15,237 nucleotides of DNA from an uncultured Clostridium sp. (lineage in GTDB: Bacteria > Bacillota > Clostridia > TANB77 > CAG-508). The first letter of the stretch is position 1. Each line of letters begins with the position of its first letter. Position numbers and translations under genes: made by a program. The notes beneath the pieces were generated by a model. That model did not search any database, was not told where the DNA came from, and worked only from the letters and a program-made list of their open reading frames with translations. This document shows positions 1-7,315 of the stretch, piece after piece. The DNA is taken from the NCBI GenBank assembly GCA_946008205.1, contig CAMGAZ010000008.1:1-15237 (forward strand), in the 5' to 3' direction.

Positions 1-941
1 GCAGTGACGTTGGCATGGGTTATAAGATTGTCGGCCTGTTAGAGGATAACAAGGTTGAAAGCGATATTTTAAAGCAATATCCTGCTCTTGGTGGTTTTGC
101 AGATGTTGAGCAAGTTATTAGCAAAACGTGTGTAAAGTGTGCAGTTATTGCTGCTCCAGGTATGGAAGCAGAGAAACTTGGCTGGTTAATTTTTAAGGTA
201 CAGCCTTTAGTGAATAAGCTAGTTGTTATTCCTAATCTTTCAGGTTCGCCAATGAGCAATGTGGAAGTAGAAACTATGTTTTACGAAAAACTTCTTATGT
301 TACGCTTAAAAAATCATCTGGTGGACCGGTGGAATATACTGCTAAAAACAATTTTCGACTATACATTGACGATACTAGGTATATTATTTATTTTACCGAT
401 ATTAGTTTTGATTGCTTTAAAGATTCGCTTTGATTCACCTGGACCGATTATTTATGACGGTGTGCGTTTAGGTAAAAATGGTAAGTTATTTAAATGCTAT
501 AAGTTTCGCAGCATGTATACCAATGGTGATGAAATTTTGGAGAAATATTTTCAAGAGCATCCAGATATGTATGTCGAGTGGAAAACATATCATAAGTTGG
601 AAAATGATCCGCGCGTAACCAAGTTCGGCGCATTTATGCGCAGGACAAGCTTAGACGAACTGCCACAGATTTTTAATGTGTTGCTAGGTGATATGAGCTT
701 AGTAGGACCAAGACCATATCTGCCAGAGGAAAAGGCGGAGATGGGGAATTTTTCAAAAACTGTGCTGATAGCTAAACCAGGAATTACCGGTTTTTGGCAG
801 ACAAGCGGACGCAGTAATGTAAGCTTTGATGAGCGAGTGAAGATGGATTGCTGGTATATCTGTAATTGGAATTTGTGGATGGATGTAGTGATACTATTCA
901 AGACTTTTATTGTTGTGTTAGGCAGAAAGGGTGCGTATTGA
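1..941 (+). CDS. wbaP: Undecaprenyl-phosphate sugar phosphotransferase, WbaP type (5' partial)
   Basis: This is the initiating membrane transferase of a Wzx/Wzy polysaccharide pathway; it moves a hexose-1-phosphate (usually galactose or glucose) from a UDP-sugar to undecaprenyl phosphate. The frame is open from base 3 to the stop at 939-941, giving 312 visible residues, so the N-terminal membrane segments are outside the window. The first residues (GMGYKIVGLLED) match the nucleotide-fold domain that precedes the catalytic part in WbaP/CpsE proteins. A membrane segment follows at visible residues about 110-130, then the bacterial sugar transferase domain: SPGPIIYDGVRLGKNG, CYKFRSM, NDPRVTKFG, RRTSLDELPQIFNVLLGDMS, LVGPRP, KPGITGFWQTSGR and a GAY C-terminus, all family hallmarks. 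The ATG at 15 is internal and not the real start. The TGA overlaps the next ATG by one base. The family is secure; the sugar is not readable from sequence. Confidence 0.95.
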   Translation, partial: SDVGMGYKIVGLLEDNKVESDILKQYPALGGFADVEQVISKTCVKCAVIAAPGMEAEKLGWLIFKVQPLVNKLVVIPNLSGSPMSNVEVETMFYEKLLMLRLKNHLVDRWNILLKTIFDYTLTILGILFILPILVLIALKIRFDSPGPIIYDGVRLGKNGKLFKCYKFRSMYTNGDEILEKYFQEHPDMYVEWKTYHKLENDPRVTKFGAFMRRTSLDELPQIFNVLLGDMSLVGPRPYLPEEKAEMGNFSKTVLIAKPGITGFWQTSGRSNVSFDERVKMDCWYICNWNLWMDVVILFKTFIVVLGRKGAY

Positions 942-2044
942 TGGGGAAAGAGCCTATAAGAGTATTACAAATTATAGGACTTGCTTGTGGTGGGGGTGTT
1001 GAATCAGCTATTATGAATTACTATCACCATATTGATACAAATAAAGTGCAATTTGATTTTATCGTACATAAAAATCCTTATAAGGCTTTTGTAGATGAAG
1101 CTCATAGTATGGGAGCAAAAGTTTATGAAGTAACACCGTATACAAAAAATATTTTTAAGTTCACTTATGAAATATATCAGATATGCAAAAAAGGTCAATA
1201 TAACATTGTTCATTCAAATATGAATTCACTTAGCTTTTTTCCTTTGTTTGCAGCATGGTTAGCTGGTAGTAAGATTCGTATTTTACATAATCATACAACG
1301 GATAGTCCTATAGAAGGATTAAGAACCTTTTTTAAACGTATTTTACGTCCGTTTGCACGTTTGGTTGCAAATAACTACTTAGCTTGTAGCAAAAAAGCGG
1401 CTGTGTGGATGTATGGAGAAAATGCTATAGCATCTGGAAAGGTAACAATAATAAATAATGCGATAGATTTGAAAAAGTTTGCTTTTGACAGGAATAAACG
1501 ACAATTTATACGTAAACAATTAAAATTAGAAAACAATTTTGTTATTGGACATGTTGGCAGATTTGTACAAACTAAAAACCATGAATTTATTGTAGATGTA
1601 TTTGCTGAAGTGCTGAAAAGTGAGCCTAATGCAAGGCTGTTGCTAGTTGGTGATGGTCCGTTAAAAAATCATATAGAGAATAAAGTAGTACAGTTGGGAT
1701 TAACGGATAAAGTTATTTTTGCCGGTGTGCGTAACGATGTAGCGAATTTGTATAATGCTATGGATGTATTCATTTTGCCTAGCCACTATGAGGGGCTTGG
1801 TCTAGTTGGTGTTGAGGCTCAGGCAAATGGGTTACAGTATTTCCTTTCAGATGTGATAACTAGAGAAGTTGAGGTTACTGATTTATGTCACTTTGTTTCG
1901 TTAAATAAATCACCAAAAGAATGGTCTTGTGATATTTTAAGCGTTGAAGGTGTTGTTCGCAAAAATAAGTTGACCGATATTTCTGAAGCTGGGTTTGATA
2001 TTACGGTAGAAGCGAAGAAATTGGAGAAAATTTATTTGGTCTAG
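941..2044 (+). CDS. Glycosyltransferase family 4 (EpsF-like)
   Basis: This is a retaining, GT-B-fold glycosyltransferase, expected to add one sugar to the undecaprenyl-linked repeat unit at the cytoplasmic face. From ATG 941 it has 367 residues, normal for the family. Visible motifs are GGGVES near residues 17-22, HNHTTD at 116-121, the phosphate-binding GHVGRFVQTKNH at 203-214, LLVGDGP at 234-240 and the EX7E pair E284/E292 in the segment YEGLGLVGVEAQANGL. The ending (GFDITVEAKKLEKIYL) matches the usual C-terminus of EpsF-like enzymes, so the gene appears complete. The frame is open upstream inside wbaP, but ATG 941 is preferred: it has a purine-rich AGAAAGGG about ten bases upstream and overlaps the wbaP stop, which implies translational coupling. 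Just after the TAG the same frame stays open for 58 more codons (see next entry). Donor and acceptor are unknown. Confidence 0.92.
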   Translation: MGKEPIRVLQIIGLACGGGVESAIMNYYHHIDTNKVQFDFIVHKNPYKAFVDEAHSMGAKVYEVTPYTKNIFKFTYEIYQICKKGQYNIVHSNMNSLSFFPLFAAWLAGSKIRILHNHTTDSPIEGLRTFFKRILRPFARLVANNYLACSKKAAVWMYGENAIASGKVTIINNAIDLKKFAFDRNKRQFIRKQLKLENNFVIGHVGRFVQTKNHEFIVDVFAEVLKSEPNARLLLVGDGPLKNHIENKVVQLGLTDKVIFAGVRNDVANLYNAMDVFILPSHYEGLGLVGVEAQANGLQYFLSDVITREVEVTDLCHFVSLNKSPKEWSCDILSVEGVVRKNKLTDISEAGFDITVEAKKLEKIYLV

Positions 2045-2221
2045 AAAAGACTTGCCAGGTGTGAATGGCTTTTAAAAAAATATGAAGATTATTTTTCGTC
2101 AATTCAAAGATTCTATGCTGATACAATAGTAGAATGCAATATTGATAATCTAACTGAACTAGTACGTAAGTATTACAGAAGTTGTGTGTTAGAAAAGCAA
2201 GAGAAAAAGATAAAGAAATGA
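2045..2221 (+). pseudogene. Open remnant in frame after the GT4 stop, origin unrecognised
   Basis: Directly after the TAG at 2042-2044 the same reading frame continues for 58 codons to a TGA at 2219-2221. The translation is Lys/Glu- and aromatic-rich (WLLKKYEDYFSSIQRFYADT early, LTELVRKYYRSC later, EKQEKKIKK at the end). It has no credible start codon or ribosome binding site of its own. Its stop overlaps the ATG of the next fragment in an ATGA arrangement, which is how true neighbouring genes in this locus are joined. I infer that it is the 3' tail of a lost gene whose 5' part was deleted or replaced when the upstream GT4 arrived. I do not recognise the family. A chance open stretch in AT-rich DNA is the alternative. 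Confidence 0.35.
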
Positions 2222-2355
2222 TAACTAAGATAATTCATCATTGTTGCTTCAGTGGCAAACTGTTAGCAGAAGATGCGCGACAAGATAATGCAACTTGGAG
2301 TAAGTTCTGCCATGGTTACGAAATTAAAGAATATAGCAAAAGTAAGTTGAAATAA
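2218..2355 (+). pseudogene. Truncated N-terminus of a GT32-type (capsular DXD) glycosyltransferase
   Basis: This 45-codon ORF begins at ATG 2218 and ends with TAA at 2353-2355. Its translation starts MITKIIHHCCFSGKLL and continues with TWSKFCHGYEIKEYSKS. From memory, GT32 capsular transferases begin with MIPKIIHYCWFGG-K-L, followed about twelve residues later by SWKKYCPDYEIIEWN, so both blocks and their spacing agree. Several usually conserved positions are changed (CW to CC, GG to SG). Everything after the first beta-alpha-beta unit, including the DXD sugar-nucleotide site, is missing, so the product cannot be an active transferase. It overlaps the preceding open remnant by four bases (ATGA). 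The simplest reading is a decayed gene left from an earlier version of the locus. Confidence 0.6.
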
Positions 2356-2358
2356 CAA

Positions 2359-2391
2359 TTGATACAAACAATTAATTTTAATAAATATAAT
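2359..2391 (+). promoter_or_regulatory. Possible sigma-70-type promoter upstream of the GT2 gene
   Basis: A TTGATA box at 2359-2364 is followed 17 bases later by TAAATA (2382-2387), which merges into TATAAT at 2386-2391. The 17-base spacing fits only the weaker -10 box; the consensus-like TATAAT lies 21 bases away. The site sits in the first non-coding stretch after the two gene remnants and 54 bases upstream of the GT2 ATG. An internal promoter here would make sense after an insertion or deletion broke the operon, but such boxes are common by chance in DNA this AT-rich. Confidence 0.3.
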
Positions 2392-2444
2392 GTTACACTT
2401 TACAGTAGTTATTTATATAATTGTTTATTAGTGGAGAAATAAAG

Positions 2445-3410
2445 ATGCTTGTCACAGTAATAATACCGGTATATAAAGTTGAAGAATATTATTTGCGTAA
2501 TAGTATTGAGAGCATATTAGTTCAAACATACAAAGAATTAGAAATTATACTTGTTGATGATGGATCTCCGGATAATTGTGGTGCCGTTTGTGATGAATAC
2601 GCTATTCGAGATGAAAGAATTAAAGTTTACCATTTACCCAATGGCGGTGTTTCTGTAGCTAGAAATTATGGCCTGAATCATTGCCATGGTGACTACATTA
2701 TGTTTGTAGATAGTGATGATTATATTGCCAATGATTATATTCAGCACTTGTATGAATTACTTAAAAAAAATAATGTTGATTGTGTTTGCTCAAAGTGTAG
2801 GTATGTTACTTCTATTAGTTTATCTTTAAATAAACAATTTATTGATAAGTGTTTTCATTTAACAAGAAGCGAAGCATTAGATGAATTGTTTTATTTAAAT
2901 CGTGCTAATGAAGGATTAGAGATTGGTGCAGTTTGGGCAACCTTGTATAAACGTCAAGTTTTGGATAATATAAAATTTGAACCTAATGTAATTATGGCTG
3001 AAGATTTTCTATTTAAGTACAGAACTTTTCAAAACATTAACGAACTTTTAGTTTGCGATTACGATGGCTATTTTTATTTACAAAGAAGTACTAGTGTAAT
3101 GCATAGTGGGTTTAATAAGAAAAAATTAAATATATTGAGTATTTTGCAAGAATATATTAGTAAAATAGATCAAAATAAAAAAATAGGTTTTATTTCTAGA
3201 AGTGTTAATATAGCCTTCAGTATTTTGATGATAATACCAATGACAGAAGAGTTTAAATCTGAGAGAGAAATGGTTATAATGTTTATAAAGAAGTATAGAT
3301 GGACTGTATTGGTAAAATCTAAAGCTAAATTGAAAGTGAAAGGAGCTTGTTTTCTTTCCATTTTTGGATTTAAGTTTACGCAGTATGTATTTATGTATTT
3401 AAGAAAGTAA
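2445..3410 (+). CDS. Glycosyltransferase family 2
   Basis: This is an inverting GT-A-fold transferase, expected to add a sugar from a nucleotide donor to the growing lipid-linked repeat unit. From ATG 2445 the protein has 321 residues. It shows the N-terminal VIIPVYKVEEY strand, the nucleotide-binding DDGSPDN at 38-44, NGGVSVARN at 66-74, the metal-binding VDSDD at 88-92 and MAEDFLF at 184-190, whose Asp is the usual catalytic base. ATG 2445 is chosen because GGAGA at 2433-2437 sits at proper distance and MLVTVIIPVY is the normal beginning; the frame is open from a TTG at 2421, but that would add eight unconserved residues. Only 15 bases separate it from the next GT4. An A8 run at 2763-2770 is the only irregularity. 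Specificity cannot be read. Confidence 0.92.
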   Translation: MLVTVIIPVYKVEEYYLRNSIESILVQTYKELEIILVDDGSPDNCGAVCDEYAIRDERIKVYHLPNGGVSVARNYGLNHCHGDYIMFVDSDDYIANDYIQHLYELLKKNNVDCVCSKCRYVTSISLSLNKQFIDKCFHLTRSEALDELFYLNRANEGLEIGAVWATLYKRQVLDNIKFEPNVIMAEDFLFKYRTFQNINELLVCDYDGYFYLQRSTSVMHSGFNKKKLNILSILQEYISKIDQNKKIGFISRSVNIAFSILMIIPMTEEFKSEREMVIMFIKKYRWTVLVKSKAKLKVKGACFLSIFGFKFTQYVFMYLRK

Positions 3411-3425
3411 TTTGGGAGAGAAATA

Positions 3426-4625
3426 ATGAATATAGCATTAGTATTTGATGGACTTCAAATAGGTGGAATTGAGCGAGTAGGAGCTGACTATGCAAAGATT
3501 CTATGTGAGTTAGGTCATAATGTAACAATTATTAATTTGATGCCACAACTTAATGAGATGGAAAAAGAATTTCCTAAAACTTGTAGATTTAAACATTTTT
3601 ATTATCCAAGAATGGCTACTGTGGCACAGTATGCGCAATTAACCAAAAAAGGTTTTTTGGGAACGCTAGTATATTTGGCTGCTATGGTACTAATGCCAAC
3701 AGTATCCTTTGCTTTTAAGAGTATTTTTAAAATAAAGCGATTGATTAACAATGACTATGATATTATGATTGCTTTTTCTGGTCATTTTAATGATTTAGAT
3801 TTTGTTGCTAGAAATTTTAGTAATGCTAAACATAAGATGTGTTGGTTGCATGGAGCATTGTATAGTTATTCCTTAATCTCATACGGATATATGAATTTAT
3901 ATAATAAGATAAATAATCTAATCGTTTTAGTAGATGATGCTCAAGAAGAGTGCCTTATGTACAATAAAAATCTTAAATTAAATATAAATAAGCTATATAA
4001 TCCTACATTTATAAATAAAAAGGTAGTTAACAAAACAAATGTAGAAAAATTAAAGAAGAAGTATGGGATATTTCTTCTGATGGTTTCTAGATTTGAATAT
4101 CCTCATAAGGATCAATATACTGTGGCAAAAATGTTAGAAATTATAAGAACTCAATATGGTGCCAATGTGGATCTGGTATTTGTAGGAACTGGACCAGAAG
4201 AAGCTAAGGTCAAGAGGTTTGTTTCGGAGTTTTCAATTGATGTACAGAAACATATTCATTTTGAAGGAAGCAAGATGAACGTTCAGGATTATTATAATGC
4301 TGCTTATATGCTAGTACATGCTAGTGTTGCTGGGGAAGGCTTACCTACCATTATGATTGAAGCATTGGCATATAATTTGCCTATGGTTGTCACTGATTCC
4401 AAAACTGGACCAAGAGAAATTCTTGGTGAAAATGAGTATGGATTATTATGTAAGGTTCAGGATCCTATAGATATGGCTAAAAAAGTTAATTCTTTGTTGT
4501 CAAATAAGAATCTATATATGAATTATAAAGTTAAAAGCAAAGAGAGATTAATGGATTTTTCACCAGAAGTGATAAAAGAACAATTAAAAGATATAGTGTC
4601 TAAGATTGGTAGTGATAAAGAATGA
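3426..4625 (+). CDS. Glycosyltransferase family 4
   Basis: This is a second GT-B retaining glycosyltransferase of the locus, 399 residues, with a clear GGGAGAG ribosome binding site eight bases ahead of ATG 3426. Motifs in order: GGIERVG at residues 13-19 in the N-terminal acceptor domain, LHGALYSY at 141-148, SRFEYPHKDQ at 221-230 in the donor domain, VGTGPE at 253-258, and GEGLPTIMIEALAYNLP at 303-319 carrying the EX7E pair E304/E312, then TGPREIL. The SRF-x-KDQ and GEGLP-x-EA-x-LP pattern resembles GalNAc- or glucose-transferring capsule enzymes, but that does not fix the donor. Its TGA shares four bases with the ATG of the sulfotransferase-like gene (ATGA), indicating coupled translation. 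It lies in one of the most AT-rich parts of the window. Confidence 0.92.
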   Translation: MNIALVFDGLQIGGIERVGADYAKILCELGHNVTIINLMPQLNEMEKEFPKTCRFKHFYYPRMATVAQYAQLTKKGFLGTLVYLAAMVLMPTVSFAFKSIFKIKRLINNDYDIMIAFSGHFNDLDFVARNFSNAKHKMCWLHGALYSYSLISYGYMNLYNKINNLIVLVDDAQEECLMYNKNLKLNINKLYNPTFINKKVVNKTNVEKLKKKYGIFLLMVSRFEYPHKDQYTVAKMLEIIRTQYGANVDLVFVGTGPEEAKVKRFVSEFSIDVQKHIHFEGSKMNVQDYYNAAYMLVHASVAGEGLPTIMIEALAYNLPMVVTDSKTGPREILGENEYGLLCKVQDPIDMAKKVNSLLSNKNLYMNYKVKSKERLMDFSPEVIKEQLKDIVSKIGSDKE

Positions 4626-5656
4626 AATTTATAACTTGCGCTAGCTATTATGGTGTGGGTTCTAGTGCTATAACAGATTTATTTTCAGAATATGCTCAGG
4701 TATTTGATTTTACTAACGAAGAATTTCGTTTTGTACAGGATCCTGATGGTATATCTGATTTAGAATATAATTTGGTTGAAAATTTTAATCGACATAATTC
4801 TGGTCATGCATTGAAACGTTTTCGGAAGTTAGTTGATTTTTATAATGGCAATTTTTTTGCGCTTAAACATAGAAAAATTCTTGGAGAACATTGGAGAAAT
4901 ATTTCATATAAATATATTGAGTCATTAACTGACTTTAAATTCCATGGATATTGGATGTATGATTTATATGACCAAGGTGCGTTTTATTATTTTAGAAAAA
5001 GAATTTTGAATAAGATATTAAAATTAACTATTTGGCGTACTCAACCTGAACGACAGTTAAATACAATGAAAGACATTATTACACTATGTTCTGCTCCTAC
5101 GGAAGAAAAGTTCTTGAATTTAACAAAAGCTTATATTGAAGAATTGTTTGGCTCAGTTTGTCCTAAAGATAAAATAGCCATGGTCGACCAAATACTTCCT
5201 CCAACAAATATTAAGCGTTACCTTAGGTATTTTAATGATATTAAAGTAGTGGTTGTTGATCGAGATCCACGAGATGTTTGGGTATTAGAAAAATACGTTT
5301 GGAAAGATGGAGTTATTCCCCATGAGGATGTAGAGACATTTTGTAAGTGGTTTAGGTATACTAGAAAACATAGAAAAACAGATAATCTGCATACTGCAGC
5401 TATTACATTTGTACAATTTGAAGACTTGATATTTCATTATGACGAAACTGTTTCTAGACTAGAAAAATGGGTTGGTTTTGCATCTTCTGATCATATTTTT
5501 CCTAGGACAAGATTAAATCCAAATAAATCTGTAAAAAACACGCAGACATGGTTAAGGATTTCTGGTGTGCCTAGGGAAGAAATAATATATATTGAAAATG
5601 AATTAGCTGAATACTTATATGCAGATTTTCCTGAAATAAATGAAATAATAAAGTAA
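4622..5656 (+). CDS. Sulfotransferase-like protein, probable glycan-modifying enzyme
   Basis: The 344-residue protein resembles P-loop sulfotransferases, which move sulfate from PAPS to a hydroxyl. Near the N-terminus ASYYGVGSSAITDLFSEY (7-24) has the glycine/serine pattern of the 5'-phosphosulfate loop. KVVVVDRDPRDVW (208-220) is the strand-loop of the 3'-phosphate site. VQFEDLIFHYDETVSRLEKW (264-283) and NPNKSVKNTQTW (299-310) match the C-terminal ED-L and KS-x-N-x-x-W features of the family. One departure: after R214-D-P-R-D the position of the usual 3'-phosphate-binding serine is L222. The middle (about 60-140) is aromatic and basic, with no family motif I know. The start at 4622 overlaps the GT4 stop by four bases. 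licA follows 30 bases downstream. It could sulfate the polysaccharide, or be a sulfotransferase-fold enzyme with another substrate tied to the choline module. Confidence 0.6.
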   Translation: MKFITCASYYGVGSSAITDLFSEYAQVFDFTNEEFRFVQDPDGISDLEYNLVENFNRHNSGHALKRFRKLVDFYNGNFFALKHRKILGEHWRNISYKYIESLTDFKFHGYWMYDLYDQGAFYYFRKRILNKILKLTIWRTQPERQLNTMKDIITLCSAPTEEKFLNLTKAYIEELFGSVCPKDKIAMVDQILPPTNIKRYLRYFNDIKVVVVDRDPRDVWVLEKYVWKDGVIPHEDVETFCKWFRYTRKHRKTDNLHTAAITFVQFEDLIFHYDETVSRLEKWVGFASSDHIFPRTRLNPNKSVKNTQTWLRISGVPREEIIYIENELAEYLYADFPEINEIIK

Positions 5657-5686
5657 AAATCTAAAAATATTAAATGAGGTTTATTG

Positions 5687-6583
5687 ATGATTTTATATAA
5701 AATTATAGATTCCGAAATTGTTAAATGTATATGTAATGCGCTTAACGTCAATATTACTAATATCACCAACATCCATCTCATGAAAAAGGGAATGACTAAT
5801 CGGTCTTTTTATTTTCAATGCCGTGGTAAAAAATATATAATGCGTATACCCGGTGAAGGAACGGATAAACTGATTAATCGTAAGGAAGAGGCTTCTGTTT
5901 ATCATGCAATTGCCGGAAAAGATTTATCTGACAGGGTTTTGTATATAAATCCTGTAAATGGCTATAAAATAACAGAATTTTATCGCGATGCCAGAGTGTG
6001 CGATGCTCATAATAAAATGGATGTAAAATGTTGTTTGGAACGATTGAGAGAATTTCATGAAATGAAATTGCAGGTTGAGCATGAATTTGATCTTTTTGCT
6101 CAGATTGAATTTTATGAATCGCTTTGGCAAGGCACGCCTTCCGGGTATAGTGATTATGCAGAAACAAAGAGTAGAGTATTTTCTTTACAGCAGTATATAA
6201 ATGAGTATAAAGAAGAGTATTGCTTAACGCATATAGACGCAGTACCGGATAATTTTCTTATTTTGAGCGATGGCAGCGTTAAACTTATTGATTGGGAGTA
6301 TGCAGCAATGCAGGATCCTCATGTGGATATAGCGATGTTTGCTATATACTCTTTGTATGATAAGGATCAGGTGGATAGCTTAATTGATATTTATTTTGAC
6401 GGTTATTGTCCTAAAGAAATAAGAATAAAAATCTACTGCTATATAGCCGTTTGTGGATTACTGTGGAGCAATTGGTGCGAATATAAAGAAAAATTGGGTG
6501 TAAAGTTTTGTGAATATGCCTATAGGCAATATCAGTATGCTAAAGATTTCTTTGATATCGTCCAAAGGAATTTAATTAACTGA
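5687..6583 (+). CDS. licA: Choline kinase LicA
   Basis: It phosphorylates choline with ATP to give phosphocholine, the first intracellular step of the Lic pathway. The 298-residue protein has the aminoglycoside-phosphotransferase/choline-kinase fold: GMTNRSF at 35-41 and the basic MRIPGEGTDKLINRKEE segment at 52-68 for nucleotide binding, the Brenner motif HIDAVPDNF at 182-190 with its catalytic Asp, LIDWEYA at 200-206 with the metal-binding Asp, and DPHVDIA at 210-216. ATG 5687 is preferred over TTG 5684 because GAGG at 5676-5679 is seven bases upstream of it. There is no tetranucleotide repeat tract of the type that phase-varies Haemophilus licA. licC follows after 12 bases. Ethanolamine kinase activity cannot be excluded, but the neighbouring LicC and BCCT genes favour choline. 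Confidence 0.88.
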   Translation: MILYKIIDSEIVKCICNALNVNITNITNIHLMKKGMTNRSFYFQCRGKKYIMRIPGEGTDKLINRKEEASVYHAIAGKDLSDRVLYINPVNGYKITEFYRDARVCDAHNKMDVKCCLERLREFHEMKLQVEHEFDLFAQIEFYESLWQGTPSGYSDYAETKSRVFSLQQYINEYKEEYCLTHIDAVPDNFLILSDGSVKLIDWEYAAMQDPHVDIAMFAIYSLYDKDQVDSLIDIYFDGYCPKEIRIKIYCYIAVCGLLWSNWCEYKEKLGVKFCEYAYRQYQYAKDFFDIVQRNLIN

Positions 6584-6595
6584 TGAGGTGGGAAG

Positions 6596-7315
6596 ATGTC
6601 AAAGATTGAAAGAGCGATTATAATGGCTGCCGGATTAGGTAATAGATTGAGTCCGGTTACACTAACAACTCCTAAACCACTTATAAAAGTGAATGGTGCC
6701 AGAATGATTGATACTGCTATTTCTGCTTTGCATAAGAATGGAATTTTTGAGATATATGTAGTCGTTGGTTATATGAAAGAGCAGTTTTTGAGCCTGGAGA
6801 AAGATAATCCGGGCTTAGTTCTCATAGATAATCCTTATTATGCTGAATGTAATAATATTGCATCTTTATATGTTGCAAGAGACTATATAGAAAATGCAAT
6901 CATAATGGACGGAGACCAGATAATTTATAATCCCGAAATTCTTTCTGCTGATTTTGATTACTCTGGCTATTGTAGTGTATGGACTGATGCAAAAACCGAT
7001 GAATGGTTGCAAACAGTCGAAGACGGAGTTGTAATATCATGCAGTAGAAATGGTGGAGAAAAGGGTTGGCAGCTCTATAGTGTTTCACGCTGGAATTCAG
7101 ATGATGGGAAAAAATTAAAAAAACATTTGGAAATAGAGTTCGAACAGAAAAAAAACCATCAGATTTATTGGGATGATGTAGCTATGTTTTGCTATCCTGA
7201 TGAATACAAGCTGGGAATTTACCCGATATCAAAAAAAGACATTGTGGAAATTGATAATTTACAGGAATTAGCCGCGTTGGATACGAACTACAAAAAATAT
7301 CTGGAGGAATGCTAG
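6596..7315 (+). CDS. licC: CTP:phosphocholine cytidylyltransferase LicC
   Basis: This enzyme joins CTP and phosphocholine to make CDP-choline, the donor for surface phosphocholine. The 239 residues form a nucleotidyltransferase fold: AAGLGNRLSPVTLTTPKPLI at 11-30 (glycine loop and Lys signature), NIASLY at 87-92, the metal site MDGDQII at 104-110, EWLQTVEDG at 136-144, YWDDV at 191-195 and IVEIDNLQEL at 216-225. The NN-x-x-SLY, WDD and EID blocks are, from memory, shared with pneumococcal LicC, and the length agrees. A GAGGTGGGAAG ribosome binding site precedes ATG 6596. The TAG is immediately followed by the ATG of the BCCT gene. Other small sugar or polyol nucleotidyltransferases look similar, but the licA neighbour makes phosphocholine the best substrate. 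Confidence 0.86.
   Translation: MSKIERAIIMAAGLGNRLSPVTLTTPKPLIKVNGARMIDTAISALHKNGIFEIYVVVGYMKEQFLSLEKDNPGLVLIDNPYYAECNNIASLYVARDYIENAIIMDGDQIIYNPEILSADFDYSGYCSVWTDAKTDEWLQTVEDGVVISCSRNGGEKGWQLYSVSRWNSDDGKKLKKHLEIEFEQKKNHQIYWDDVAMFCYPDEYKLGIYPISKKDIVEIDNLQELAALDTNYKKYLEEC

Noticed and set aside
2421..2444. TTG 2421 as the start of the GT2 gene
   Set aside because: ATG 2445 has the ribosome binding site GGAGA and matches the family N-terminus; the extension is unconserved.
5744..5775. AAT-AT-x / ACC-type degenerate repeat in the 5' part of licA, giving NITNITNI
   Set aside because: The units are 9 bases, imperfect, and translate in frame; they are not like the tetranucleotide arrays that switch licA in Haemophilus.
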